From JAICYJ01 sp035695105 (GTDB lineage: Bacteria; Actinomycetota; Thermoleophilia; Gaiellales; JAICJC01), in assembly GCA_035695105.1 (NCBI GenBank), contig DASSEV010000062.1, positions 1 to 64,000 of the forward strand: DNA of 64,000 nt, given 5' to 3'. The position numbers were made by a program, and so were the translations under genes. Below the pieces are notes generated by a model. That model did not search any database. It worked only from the letters and a program-made list of their open reading frames with translations, and had not been told where the DNA came from. Shown in pieces: positions 14,980 through 23,451 of the stretch (positions are counted from its first letter, which is position 1; each line of letters begins with the position of its first letter).

Positions 14980-15822
14980 CTACTCGACGAACGCACCCAT
15001 ACGCTCGAACTTCTGGCGGCGGAGCCGCCGCCGCTCGGCCGGAGGCAGCGTGTCGAGGAACTCGAGATCGGCGGCGATGGCATCGGCCAGCAGCTCGGCC
15101 GCCTTGCCGTGATCCCTGTGCGCACCGCCGCCCGGCTCGGGCACGATCTGGTCGATCACCCCGAGCGCCAGGCACGCCTCCGCGGTCGGGCGCAGCGCCG
15201 CGGCCGCACGCTTGGCCTCACCGGCGTCCTTCCAGAGGATGGCTGCGCATCCCTCCGGAGAGATCACGGTGTAGATGGTGTGCTGCTGCATCAGCACCCG
15301 GTCGGCGACACCGATCGCGAGCGCACCGCCCGAGCTGCCCTCCCCGATCACGCAGGCGACCACCGGCACGTTCAGGCCCATCAGCATCAGCTGCGAGCGC
15401 GCGATCGCGCCCGACTGGCCCCGCTGCTCGGCGCCGACGCCCGGATAGGCACCCGGCGTGTCGATCAGGGTGACGACCGGGAATGCGAGCCGGTCGGCGA
15501 GCTCGAACACCCGCATCGCCTTGCGGTAGCCCTCGGGTCGCGGCATCCCGAAGTTGCGGTAGGTGCGCTCCTTGAGGTCGCGCCCCTTCTGGTGGCCGAC
15601 GAAGGCGACGGTCTGCCCGCGGAACGATCCGATCCCGGCGACGATGGCGGGGTCGTCGCCCTCGGCGCGGTCGCCGTGCAGCTCGACGAAGTCGTCGCAG
15701 ATCCTGTTCAGGTAGTCGAGCGTGTAGGGGCGGTCCTGATGCCGCGCGAGCTCGACGGCATGCCAGGCGTCGCCGTCACCGCCGCGCCGGCGCAGGAACC
15801 TAAGCCGGTCGGTCGCCGTCAC
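14980..15822 (-). CDS. accA: Acetyl-CoA carboxylase carboxyltransferase subunit alpha
   Basis: Together with AccD, transfers carboxyl from biotin-BCCP to acetyl-CoA, forming malonyl-CoA for fatty-acid synthesis. The 280-residue crotonase-fold protein shows the AccA pattern: FVELHGDRAEGDDPAIVAG, NFGMPRPEGYRKAMRV, VTLIDTPGAYPGVGAEQRGQ and IGEGSSGGALAIG. The GTG start lies 23 nt inside the 3' end of accD, so the two subunits are translationally coupled in equal amounts. accB and accC are not in this window. A free-standing bacterial-type AccA/AccD pair differs from the fused acyl-CoA carboxylases of most mycobacteria and streptomycetes. Confidence 0.95.
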   Translation of the reverse strand: MTATDRLRFLRRRGGDGDAWHAVELARHQDRPYTLDYLNRICDDFVELHGDRAEGDDPAIVAGIGSFRGQTVAFVGHQKGRDLKERTYRNFGMPRPEGYRKAMRVFELADRLAFPVVTLIDTPGAYPGVGAEQRGQSGAIARSQLMLMGLNVPVVACVIGEGSSGGALAIGVADRVLMQQHTIYTVISPEGCAAILWKDAGEAKRAAAALRPTAEACLALGVIDQIVPEPGGGAHRDHGKAAELLADAIAADLEFLDTLPPAERRRLRRQKFERMGAFVE

Positions 15823-16780
15823 GATCGGGGAGGAGGTCGGTGAACCGGCGGCGGGCGCCGCCGAGCAGCTTGCCGACGGCGCGCTGCGGGGCGCCCAGGT
15901 CGGGGAGCAGCGGCGTGCGCCGGTAGGGCGCGCCGTTCGCGAGCAGCCAGGCCAGGCGCGCGACCATGTCGCGCAGCTCCGGCCGGGGCGTGATCATGTC
16001 GATGTGCCCGTGGCGGTAGTTCGACTCGGCGAGGCCGAAGTCGTCGGGGATGTCCTCCCGCGTGGTCTGCCGAACGACCCGCGGGCCCGAGAACGACAGC
16101 AGCGCGCCCGGCTCGGCGATGATGACGTCGCCGAGGGCTGCGAAGCTGGCGGCGACGCCGCCGGTGGTCGGGTGGGCCAGCACCGAGATGAACGGGCGCC
16201 CGGCCTCGCGCAGCTCCTCGACCGCAGCCACGGTCTTGGCCATCTGCATCAGCGCGAGCACGCCCTCCTGCATGCGGGCGCCGCCGGACGACGCGACCGT
16301 CACCAGCGGCATGCGACGCTCGACCGCGAGCTCTGCGGCGCGGAACACCTTCTCGCCCACCACGGATCCCATGCTGCCGCCGAGGAAGGTGAAGTCCATC
16401 ACGGCCAGCGCGACCGGGAGCTCGCCGATCTCGGCCGACCCGACCAGCACCGCGTCCCGCAGGCCGGTCTTACGCTCCGCCTCGACCACTCGATCCGGGT
16501 ACGGCTTGGAATCGGCGAACTCGAGCGGATCCGCCGACTCGAGGTCGCGGGCGATCTCCGACCACGTGCCCTCATCGACGAGCTGCACGATCCGCTCGCG
16601 GGCGGTCACCGGGAAGTGGTACCCGCAATGGACGCACACGCGAAGGTTCGCCACCATCTCGTCCTCGCGGTAGTGCGAATCGCACCGCGGGCACGTGTTG
16701 CGTGCGGGCGTGGTCGGAGACTCGGCCTGCTCGGCCGGCTCACCAACCGGGCTGATGTCGACGCTGATCTCCTTGGCCAC
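15800..16780 (-). CDS. accD: Acetyl-CoA carboxylase carboxyltransferase subunit beta
   Basis: A 326-residue partner of AccA. A four-cysteine zinc ribbon lies at about residues 23-46 (CPRCDSHYRE and CVHCGYHF). The carboxyltransferase core follows with VALAVMDFTFLGGSMGSVVGEK, VTVASSGGARMQEG and LAHPTTGGVAASFA. I chose GTG at 16780 because GAGGAAG lies a few bases upstream and the longer in-frame extension would run into fabF. The gene follows fabF after 43 nt and overlaps accA by 23 nt. The malonyl-CoA it makes is the direct substrate of the FabD encoded four genes upstream in the operon. Confidence 0.94.
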   Translation of the reverse strand: MAKEISVDISPVGEPAEQAESPTTPARNTCPRCDSHYREDEMVANLRVCVHCGYHFPVTARERIVQLVDEGTWSEIARDLESADPLEFADSKPYPDRVVEAERKTGLRDAVLVGSAEIGELPVALAVMDFTFLGGSMGSVVGEKVFRAAELAVERRMPLVTVASSGGARMQEGVLALMQMAKTVAAVEELREAGRPFISVLAHPTTGGVAASFAALGDVIIAEPGALLSFSGPRVVRQTTREDIPDDFGLAESNYRHGHIDMITPRPELRDMVARLAWLLANGAPYRRTPLLPDLGAPQRAVGKLLGGARRRFTDLLPDRDGDRPA

Positions 16781-16823
16781 GCGCTTCCTCGTGGGACGCC
16801 CCGCCGGGGGCGATGGTTGCGGC

Positions 16824-18086
16824 TCAGCCGCCGGCGCGGTCCTCGTCCCAGCGGCGGAGCACGAGCACCGCATTGTGCCCACCGAAGCCGAACGAGTTGG
16901 TCAGTGCGTACTCGACGTCGGCCTCGCGCCCGGTGTTCGGGATGTAGTCGAGATCGCACTCGGGATCCGGGTCGGTCTGGTTGATCGTCGGCGGCAGGAA
17001 CGAGTCGCGCATCGCCAGCATGGTGATGATCGTCTCGAGCGCGCCCGCAGCGCCCAGCATGTGCCCGGTCTCGCTCTTGGTGGACGAGATCGGCACCCGG
17101 CGGGCGGTCTCCTCGCCCAGCGCCAGCTTCAGCGCGCGCGTCTCGGCCGAATCGCCGGCCGGCGTCGACGTGCCGTGCGCGTTGACGTACCCCAGCATCT
17201 CCGGCGTGACGCCGCCATCGTCGAGCGCGTTTCGCATCGCCCGCGCCGGGTTCTCGCCCACCGGATCGGGCTCGGTGACGTGGTGGGAGTCCGACGACAT
17301 GCCGTACCCGAGGATCTCCGCATAGATGTGCGCACCGCGGCCCTGCGCGCGCCCGAGCTCCTCGAGCACGAGCACTGCGCCGCCCTCGGCCAGCACGAAC
17401 CCGTCCCGGCCGAGATCGAATGGGCGGCTGGCGCCCTCCGGGTCGTCGTTTCGCCGCGAGAGCGCACGCATGGTGCCGAACCCGCCAAGGCCGAGCGGCA
17501 GGATCGGTGCCTCCACCCCTCCCGCCAGCATCGCGTCGGCCATGCCCGCGCGGATGTAGAGCACCGCGTTTCCGATCGACATGGCAGAGGCGGCACAGGC
17601 GGTGCACTCGGTGGTGAGCGGCCCGCGCGTGCCGAGCGCCATCGAGATCTCGGCCGCGGCCATGTTCGGGATCAGCGCGGTCACCCAGAACGGATTGAGA
17701 CGGTCCGGCCCTGCCTCGAACAGCTTGCGGTGGGCGACCTCCTCGGTCGCCAGCCCGCCGATGCCGGTACCGACCGAGCATCCGATGCGCGCGCCGTCCG
17801 CCTTGATGTCGATGTCCGCGTCGGCCACGGCCATGGTGGCGGCGGCGACGGCGAACTGCGCGAACCTGTCGGTCTTTCGCACGGAGCGGTGATCCATGTA
17901 CTGCTCGGGCTGGAACCCTTTCACCTGCGCGGCGATGCGCACGTTGCCCTCGAACCCCTCGACGATCGAGACGCCGGAGTTCCCCTCGCGGATGTTGCGC
18001 CAGGTCTCGTCGACGTCCAGGCCGCACGGCGTCACCGCACCGATGCCGGTGATGACGACGCGCCGCCGACCCTGCTGCTCACTCAT
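16824..18086 (-). CDS. fabF: 3-oxoacyl-ACP synthase II
   Basis: Elongating beta-ketoacyl-ACP synthase of type-II fatty-acid synthesis. The 420 residues show the Cys-His-His catalytic set: TACAASAMSIG (nucleophilic Cys), VNAHGTSTPAGD (His) and SSTKSETGHMLGAAG (His with the conserved Lys). The C-terminal GFGGHNAVLVL completes the thiolase fold. The ATG overlaps the fabG stop as ATGA. No acpP gene lies between fabG and fabF, although that is a usual place for it; the reading frames abut with no room. Confidence 0.96.
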   Translation of the reverse strand: MSEQQGRRRVVITGIGAVTPCGLDVDETWRNIREGNSGVSIVEGFEGNVRIAAQVKGFQPEQYMDHRSVRKTDRFAQFAVAAATMAVADADIDIKADGARIGCSVGTGIGGLATEEVAHRKLFEAGPDRLNPFWVTALIPNMAAAEISMALGTRGPLTTECTACAASAMSIGNAVLYIRAGMADAMLAGGVEAPILPLGLGGFGTMRALSRRNDDPEGASRPFDLGRDGFVLAEGGAVLVLEELGRAQGRGAHIYAEILGYGMSSDSHHVTEPDPVGENPARAMRNALDDGGVTPEMLGYVNAHGTSTPAGDSAETRALKLALGEETARRVPISSTKSETGHMLGAAGALETIITMLAMRDSFLPPTINQTDPDPECDLDYIPNTGREADVEYALTNSFGFGGHNAVLVLRRWDEDRAGG

Positions 18087-18829
18087 ATGCCAAGCCCTCC
18101 ATCGACCGCGAGGACGTCGCCGGTGATGAACGCGGCGGCATCCGATACCAAGAACCGTACTGCCCGCGCCACGTCGGCCGGCTCTCCCAGCCGGCCCAGG
18201 GGCGTACTGCCGAGGATCGCCGAGCGTGCCTCCTCGGGGAGCGCATCCGTCAGCTCGGTCGCGATGTACCCCGGCGCGATCGCGTTGACGCGAATCCCGC
18301 GGCCGCCGAGCTCCTTGGCCAGCGACTTGGTCAGCCCGATCAGCCCCGCCTTGGATGCGGCGTAGTTGGTCTGCCCGGCGTTGCCGTGCACGCCGACGAT
18401 GGAGCTGATGTTGACGATCGCACCCGAGCGGCGCTTGAGCATCGGCCGCGACAGCGCGCGGCAGGTGAAGAAGGCACCGCCGAGATTGGTGTCGATCACG
18501 GTGTGCCAGTCCTCCTCGGAGAGCCGCATGATCAGGTCGTCGCGCGTGATCCCCGCGTTGTTCACGAGGATGTCGATCGGTCCGACCTCCGACTCCACGC
18601 GGGACACGAGCGCCGCGGCGCCCTCGGCCGTCGACACGTCGCCCTGAACGGCCTCGGCGCGCCCACCGTCCGCCCGCACGCGATCGCACACGGCCGTTGC
18701 CGCGCCCTCGTCGCGGACGTAGTTGACGACCACGGTCGCGCCGCCCGCGCCCAGCTCGGCGCAGATGGCAGCACCGATCCCGCGCGACCCACCGGTCACG
18801 AGGGCGATCCTCTCGTCCAGCTCAGGCAT
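18083..18829 (-). CDS. fabG: 3-oxoacyl-ACP reductase
   Basis: NADPH-dependent reduction of beta-ketoacyl-ACP. A 248-residue short-chain dehydrogenase with the nucleotide-binding TGGSRGIG (about 13-20), LVNNAGIT, and the catalytic Ser-Tyr-Lys set visible as NISSIVG and YAASKAGLIGLTKSLAKEL. The VAPGYIATELTD-like stretch is present as AIAPGYIATEL. The start overlaps the fabD stop by 8 nt and its end overlaps fabF by 4 nt, so it sits in the middle of a fully coupled FAS-II operon. Confidence 0.96.
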   Translation of the reverse strand: MPELDERIALVTGGSRGIGAAICAELGAGGATVVVNYVRDEGAATAVCDRVRADGGRAEAVQGDVSTAEGAAALVSRVESEVGPIDILVNNAGITRDDLIMRLSEEDWHTVIDTNLGGAFFTCRALSRPMLKRRSGAIVNISSIVGVHGNAGQTNYAASKAGLIGLTKSLAKELGGRGIRVNAIAPGYIATELTDALPEEARSAILGSTPLGRLGEPADVARAVRFLVSDAAAFITGDVLAVDGGLGI

Positions 18830-19742
18830 CCGCCGTCACCTCCATCAGAGCTTCCAGATCCGCCGGTTCCGACACGGCGAGCGTGCGCACGGAGCCGTCG
18901 ATCCGCTTCACGAGGCCGGTCAGCACGCCTCCGGGGCCGACCTCGACGAACGTGTCGACGCCGGATGCGACAAGCGACTGAACCGCCTGGGTGAACCGCA
19001 CCGGCGCCGTCAGCTGCTCGATCAGCAGATCGGCCACCCGGTCGGCGGTCTCCACAGCGCTCGTCACCGTGCTCATGAAGGGAACGGCCATCTCGCCGAA
19101 GGACACGGCGCGCACCGCAGGGGCGAGCGACTCGGCCGCGCCCGCCATCAGCGGGCTGTGAAAGGCGCCGGCCACCTGCAGGCGGATCACCTTCCCGCCC
19201 GCGTCGCGGACAGCCTCGGCCACCGCCTCGATGCCCTCGTCCCGTCCCGAGATCACCACCTGGCCCGGGCAGTTGTAGTTGGCCGGCCAGACATCGCCCC
19301 GGGCGGCGCACAGCTGCTCCACCTCCGCGTCGCCGAGCTTCAGCACGGCGGCCATGCCGCCGCCCGTGGCGGCCTCGGCGCTGATCCGGCCCCGCTCGTT
19401 GACGAGCTGCAGGAGGTCTGCCGTGGACGCCGCCCGTGCGGCGGCGAGCGCGGCGTACTCCCCCACGCTGTGGCCGACCACGACGCTCGGAACGGCCCCG
19501 GTGCGATCCTCGACCGCGCGCAGCGTGGCGATCGACGCAGCGACCAGCGCCGGCTGGGTGATCTCGGTACGTGAGAGCTCCTCCATTGGCCCGTCGAAGC
19601 TGACAACGCGGACGTCGAACCCGAGCAGGTCGTTGGCCTCCTCGAACACCGCGGCCGCGGCCGGAACCTCGGCGGCCAGCTCGCGGGCCATGCCCACGCG
19701 CTGGCTGCCCTGGCCCGGGAAGCAGAAGGCGACCCGCGTCAT
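18822..19742 (-). CDS. fabD: Malonyl-CoA:ACP malonyltransferase
   Basis: Loads malonyl groups from CoA onto acyl carrier protein. The 306-residue alpha/beta hydrolase-like protein has the N-terminal FPGQGSQRVGM, the nucleophile motif GHSVGEYAAL, the catalytic histidine in GAFHSPLM, and the C-terminal EVGPGGVLTGL. The ATG overlaps the fabH stop as ATGA and the 3' end overlaps fabG. The ACP it acts on must be encoded elsewhere, because no acpP lies in the operon. Confidence 0.96.
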   Translation of the reverse strand: MTRVAFCFPGQGSQRVGMARELAAEVPAAAAVFEEANDLLGFDVRVVSFDGPMEELSRTEITQPALVAASIATLRAVEDRTGAVPSVVVGHSVGEYAALAAARAASTADLLQLVNERGRISAEAATGGGMAAVLKLGDAEVEQLCAARGDVWPANYNCPGQVVISGRDEGIEAVAEAVRDAGGKVIRLQVAGAFHSPLMAGAAESLAPAVRAVSFGEMAVPFMSTVTSAVETADRVADLLIEQLTAPVRFTQAVQSLVASGVDTFVEVGPGGVLTGLVKRIDGSVRTLAVSEPADLEALMEVTADA

Positions 19743-20731
19743 GCGCGCTCCTTCGTCCACTCGACCACCGCCGACCCCCAGGCGAGACCGCCCCCGAACC
19801 CGACCATCAGCACGATGTCGCCGCGGTCGATGAGCCCCTGCCGCCATGCCTCGTCGAGGCCGATCGGTATCGAACCGGCCGACGTGTTGCCGTAGCGATC
19901 CACGTTCGCGAACACCTTCCCCTCGTCGATGCCCAGGCGCCGCGCCGCGTGATCGATGATCCGCCGGTTCGCCTGGTGCGGCACGAAGACGTCGACGTCC
20001 GCGACGGTCATCCCCGCCACCTCGAGGCAGCGCACCGCGGACTCCACGATCACGCGCGTCGCGAACTTGTAGACCTCCGGGCCGTTCATCTTCACGAACG
20101 GGCCCTCCTCCTGCAGCTTTGCGTTGCCTGCTGCGGCAACGGACAGCAGCAGGCCGCCGCTGCCGTCGGCGCCCATCTCGAACCCACGAAGGCCTCCACC
20201 GGCATCGGAACGGCCGAGCACCACCGCGCCGGCGCCATCCCCGAACAGGATGCAGGTCGACCGGTCGCCCCAGTCGAGGAGGCGCGAGAACACCTCGGTG
20301 CCGACGACCAGCACGGTGTCGGCGAGCCCCGAGGCGATCTGCGAGTACCCCTGGGCGAGCGCGTAGATGAACCCCGTGCACGCCGCCGAGAGGTCGTATC
20401 CGGCCACGTCGACGGCGCCGATCGCATCTCCGATCAGAGACGCGGTGGCGGGGAAGTAGTAGTCGGGGCTGGCCGTGGCCGCCACGATCAGATCGAGGTC
20501 GGTCGGGGCCATGCCGGCGCTTGCAAGAGCGAGCCGCGCGGCCTCGGCGCCCAGCGTGGCCGAGGAATCGCCGGGCGCGGCGATCCGGCGCTCATGGATG
20601 CCTGTGCGCTGCGAGATCCACTCGTCGCTCGTCTCCACCATGGTAGCGATCTCGTCGTTGGTGACCACCCGGCTCGGCACGTGCGAGCCGATGCCAAGCA
20701 CGGCGACGCCCTCCCTGCAGGCCGCGATCAC
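19739..20731 (-). CDS. fabH: 3-oxoacyl-ACP synthase III
   Basis: Initiates fatty-acid chains by condensing an acyl-CoA primer with malonyl-ACP. The 330 residues carry the Cys-His-Asn triad: DLSAACTGFIYAL (Cys), FVPHQANRRI (His) and VDRYGNTSAGSIP (Asn). The N-terminal GIGSHVPSRVVTNDEI is typical. GTG at 20731 was chosen for its 4-nt overlap with the fabZ stop. Whether it prefers acetyl or branched primers cannot be judged from what I can see. Confidence 0.96.
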   Translation of the reverse strand: MIAACREGVAVLGIGSHVPSRVVTNDEIATMVETSDEWISQRTGIHERRIAAPGDSSATLGAEAARLALASAGMAPTDLDLIVAATASPDYYFPATASLIGDAIGAVDVAGYDLSAACTGFIYALAQGYSQIASGLADTVLVVGTEVFSRLLDWGDRSTCILFGDGAGAVVLGRSDAGGGLRGFEMGADGSGGLLLSVAAAGNAKLQEEGPFVKMNGPEVYKFATRVIVESAVRCLEVAGMTVADVDVFVPHQANRRIIDHAARRLGIDEGKVFANVDRYGNTSAGSIPIGLDEAWRQGLIDRGDIVLMVGFGGGLAWGSAVVEWTKERA

Positions 20732-21180
20732 GCGTCCAGCTCCGTGAGCGCGAACGTGAGCGCGGCACGGCAGGCCAGCTCGTCGCCCACGGAGGCCGTC
20801 GCGTCGGCCTTCCCGATCGGGCCGCGCAGCCGCGTGATCCGGCATTCCAGCGTGAGCGTGTCGCCCGGGGTGACGATCCGCTTGAAGCGGACGTCGTCGA
20901 TGCCGGCGAACAGCGCCAGGCGCCCGGCGAAGCCGGGGGCCGACAGCCCGCAGACGGCCCCGACCTGGGCCAGCGCCTCGACCTGCAGCACACCGGGCAT
21001 GATCGGCCGTCCGGGAAAATGCCCGCGCAGGTACCAGGCGTCGTCGGGGACGTGATAGCGGCCGACGGCGTGGTCGCCCGGCACCAGCTCGGCGATCTCG
21101 TCCACGAGGAGGAACGGCTCGCGGTGGGGGATGATCGCCTCGATGCCGGCCCGGTCGAGCGGCAGGGCGATGTCCGTCAC
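20728..21180 (-). CDS. fabZ: 3-hydroxyacyl-ACP dehydratase
   Basis: Removes water from 3-hydroxyacyl-ACP. A 150-residue hot-dog-fold enzyme with IIPHREPFLLVDEI and the active-site helix YLRGHFPGRPIMPGVLQVEALAQ, which supplies the catalytic His and Glu. The GTG start overlaps the sigma-factor stop as GTGA, which places it directly behind a regulator. With FabI at 56.8-57.6 kb, FabG, FabF, FabH and FabD, the window encodes all cycle enzymes of FAS-II; only ACP and the biotin subunits are absent. Confidence 0.94.
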   Translation of the reverse strand: MTDIALPLDRAGIEAIIPHREPFLLVDEIAELVPGDHAVGRYHVPDDAWYLRGHFPGRPIMPGVLQVEALAQVGAVCGLSAPGFAGRLALFAGIDDVRFKRIVTPGDTLTLECRITRLRGPIGKADATASVGDELACRAALTFALTELDA

Positions 21181-21803
21181 GCGGAGACCGCCTCGCCGGA
21201 CGGGCCCAGCGCCCGGCGCATGCGCGCACGCCCTCGATGTGCATGGCACTTGACGGTGCCGACCGGCATGTCCAGCACCTCCGCGATCTCCTCGTAGGAG
21301 AGCGCCAGGACGTCCTTCATCACCATCACGTGCCGCTGGTCGGTGGACAGCCCACCCATCTCGCGGGCCAGCATCGCCCGCTGCTCCCGCTGGCACGCCA
21401 GATCGTGGGGGCCCTCGATGGTCACGACCTCCGGCGCCGTGTCGAGCGGCTGGTGGCGGCGGCGGCGCTGGCGCTCGCCGAGGTCACGGCAGGTGTTGGC
21501 GACGAGGCTGTAGAGCCAGGTGGCGAACCGGGACTCACCCCGGAACTGGTCGATCCTCGTCAGCACCTTCGCGAGCGCCTCCTGTGCGGCGTCCTCTGCG
21601 TCCTGCGGGTCGTCGAGCAGGTACGACGCGAGCCGTCGCACCCGCGACTCGTGGCGATGCACCAGGGTCTCGAGTGCGGCTCGATCCCCGTCCTTGGCCC
21701 GCACGGCCAGCACCACATCCGAGAGCGCGGCATGGGCCGACTCGTCGCGTACCCGTTCTCGCAGGGTCAGACGGGCTGCCGCGCGTTTGGGTTGCGAGAA
21801 CAT
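21177..21803 (-). CDS. ECF-type RNA polymerase sigma factor heading the fatty-acid operon
   Basis: A 208-residue sigma-70 family protein of ECF size. Region 2 is visible as DAEDAAQEALAKVLTRI with FRGESRFATWLYSLVANTCRDL, and region 4.2 as LSYEEIAEVLDMPVGTVKCHAHRGR. The N-terminal 25 residues are basic and extra. No anti-sigma factor gene is adjacent; the next gene is fabZ, overlapping by GTGA. Control of, or by, the fatty-acid operon is an inference from this coupling. The ATG follows a minus-strand TAGAAT box (21818-21813) by 9 nt, suggesting a leaderless mRNA. Confidence 0.88.
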   Translation of the reverse strand: MFSQPKRAAARLTLRERVRDESAHAALSDVVLAVRAKDGDRAALETLVHRHESRVRRLASYLLDDPQDAEDAAQEALAKVLTRIDQFRGESRFATWLYSLVANTCRDLGERQRRRRHQPLDTAPEVVTIEGPHDLACQREQRAMLAREMGGLSTDQRHVMVMKDVLALSYEEIAEVLDMPVGTVKCHAHRGRARMRRALGPSGEAVSA

Positions 21804-21811
21804 CAGCGGCG

Positions 21812-21818
21812 TATTCTA
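21812..21818. promoter_or_regulatory. Shared divergent -10 (sigma/fab operon and birA)
   Basis: The heptamer TATTCTA reads as TATTCT on the plus strand (21812-21817, 5 nt before the birA ATG) and as TAGAAT on the minus strand (21818-21813, 9 nt before the sigma-factor ATG). One RNA polymerase could occupy only one direction at a time. No strong -35 was recognised on either side. Confidence 0.5.
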
Positions 21819-21822
21819 TGGA

Positions 21823-22557
21823 ATGCCCTTGCTCCCCGAGCAGGTCGAGCCCCGGCTCCGCGGACGCTTCGGGCATCCATACGTCTGGCGGGACGAGTGC
21901 CCGTCCACCCAGGAGCTGGCTCGGAGCCTGCCGCACGGCGGCGTTGCGGCGACGGATCACCAGACCGCCGGGCGGGGACGGCGCGGCCGCAGCTGGGTCG
22001 CTCCACCAGGCACCGCACTGCTCTTCTCCCTCGCCCTGACGCCGCGAACGCCCCCCGACCGGCTCGCCCCCTTCTCGCTGGTCGCCGCCGAGGCGGTGGC
22101 GTCGGCGTGCCACCGAAGCGCGCTCGTCCGCTGGCCGAACGACGTGATGGTGGACGGCCGCAAGCTGGCCGGGGTGCTGCCGGAGCTGAAGCAGGGGACG
22201 CTCGTGCTCGGAGTGGGCATCAACGCCGGCATGACGGCGGACCAGCTGCCGCGAGAGGCGCGCGTGCCGCCCACGTCCCTGCGTCTGGTCACGGGCGAGG
22301 AGGTCGATCGTGCCGCGCTGCTCGCGGATGTGCTGGCCGAGCTCGAGCGGCGCTACGAGGCCTTCGAGCGCGACGGATTCCCTGGCCTCGAGCGCGACGA
22401 GCTGCTCGGCCGCCCTGTCGCGCTGGCGGACGGGCCGAGCGGGGTGGCCGAAGGGGTCGACGGGGAGGGCCGGCTGCTCGTCGCCGGGCGTGCGCTGACG
22501 TCGGCTGAGGTCGAGCGGGTCGACGCCCTCGACGGGAGGCAGGGCGGCGGGTCGTGA
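21823..22557 (+). CDS. birA: Biotin--[acetyl-CoA-carboxylase] ligase
   Basis: Attaches biotin to the BCCP subunit of acetyl-CoA carboxylase through biotinyl-AMP. The 244-residue protein shows the catalytic GRGRRGRSWVAPPGTALLFS, VRWPNDVMVDGRKLAGVLPE and a small C-terminal SH3-like domain. It lacks the N-terminal helix-turn-helix of E. coli BirA, so it is a class-I ligase without repressor function. The ATG at 21823 follows TATTCT by 5 nt, so the transcript is probably leaderless. It diverges from the operon that encodes FAS-II and AccA/AccD, a sensible pairing because AccB must be biotinylated. It overlaps the next gene by GTGA. Confidence 0.92.
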   Translation: MPLLPEQVEPRLRGRFGHPYVWRDECPSTQELARSLPHGGVAATDHQTAGRGRRGRSWVAPPGTALLFSLALTPRTPPDRLAPFSLVAAEAVASACHRSALVRWPNDVMVDGRKLAGVLPELKQGTLVLGVGINAGMTADQLPREARVPPTSLRLVTGEEVDRAALLADVLAELERRYEAFERDGFPGLERDELLGRPVALADGPSGVAEGVDGEGRLLVAGRALTSAEVERVDALDGRQGGGS

Positions 22558-23447
22558 CCGGCGATGGCCTCGACCTGCGCCAGAGCCCGCTCAACGGCGA
22601 GACCGTGCTGATCGTGCCCGGCCGTGCCGGGCGGCCGGGCGCCCGGGGACGGACGACGCGGATCGCAGATGCGTCGACCTGCCCGTTCTGCGGCGGGCAC
22701 GAGTCGCTCACGCCGCCGGAGGTCGAGGCGCTGGGGCGATCGGCCGGCCCGCCGGACAGCACCGGCTGGACGGTGCGCGTCGTGCCGAACAAGTACCCCG
22801 CGTTTCCGGGGCACGAGGTGGTCGTGCACGGCCCCGACCACGTCCTGTCCGTCGCGGAGGTGGATCCCCGCACCTGGAAGCTGGTGCTCGAGGCCTGGCG
22901 GCTGCGGCGCACGGCGCACGAGGCGGCAGGCGCCGCGCACGTGCTGCTCGTCATCAACGAGGGCCCGGCCGCCGGGGCCTCGCTCGATCACTCGCACTCG
23001 CAGGTGGTGCCGTTCTCTGCCGTGCCGCCGGTGGTGGCGCGCGAGCAGGCGGTCTTCGACGGCGGTGGCGCATGCCCGCTCTGCGAGCTGGAGGGTGAGC
23101 TGATCGCCGAACAGGACGGCCTGGTCACGTTCGCGCCGCCGTGGAGCCGGATGCCGTACGAGACCTGGATCGCGCCGCGCTCGCACGACGCGCGCTCAGC
23201 CCTCGACGCACCGATGGCCAGGGCGCTCCAGGACGCGGTGCGGCGCCTGCGGGCGCTGCTCGGCGACGAGCTGGCCTGGAACGCGATCCTCCACGAGCTG
23301 CCCCCGGGGGTGGACGGCCGGTTCCACTGGCACATCGAGCTGCTGCCGCGCCTGACCGTACAGGCGTCGATCGAGATGGGCGCAGGGATCTGGGTGAACG
23401 TGGTCGACCCCGCCCGCGCGGCGGGGGAGCTGTCCGGGGCCGGCTGA
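22554..23447 (+). CDS. galT: GalT-like HIT-superfamily nucleotidyltransferase
   Basis: A 297-residue member of the galactose-1-phosphate uridylyltransferase branch of the HIT superfamily. Two zinc-knuckle pairs (CPFCGGHES near residue 40 and CPLCELEG near 180), the active-site block SLDHSHSQVVP (His-x-His-x-Gln) and a second HIT-like HWHIELLPRL are all visible. Classical GalT has H-P-H-x-Q; the H-S-H-S-Q here belongs to actinobacterial relatives whose substrate may differ. The start overlaps birA by GTGA. No galK or galE is nearby, so a Leloir-pathway role is not supported by context. Confidence 0.72.
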   Translation: MTGDGLDLRQSPLNGETVLIVPGRAGRPGARGRTTRIADASTCPFCGGHESLTPPEVEALGRSAGPPDSTGWTVRVVPNKYPAFPGHEVVVHGPDHVLSVAEVDPRTWKLVLEAWRLRRTAHEAAGAAHVLLVINEGPAAGASLDHSHSQVVPFSAVPPVVAREQAVFDGGGACPLCELEGELIAEQDGLVTFAPPWSRMPYETWIAPRSHDARSALDAPMARALQDAVRRLRALLGDELAWNAILHELPPGVDGRFHWHIELLPRLTVQASIEMGAGIWVNVVDPARAAGELSGAG

Positions 23448-23451
23448 GATC

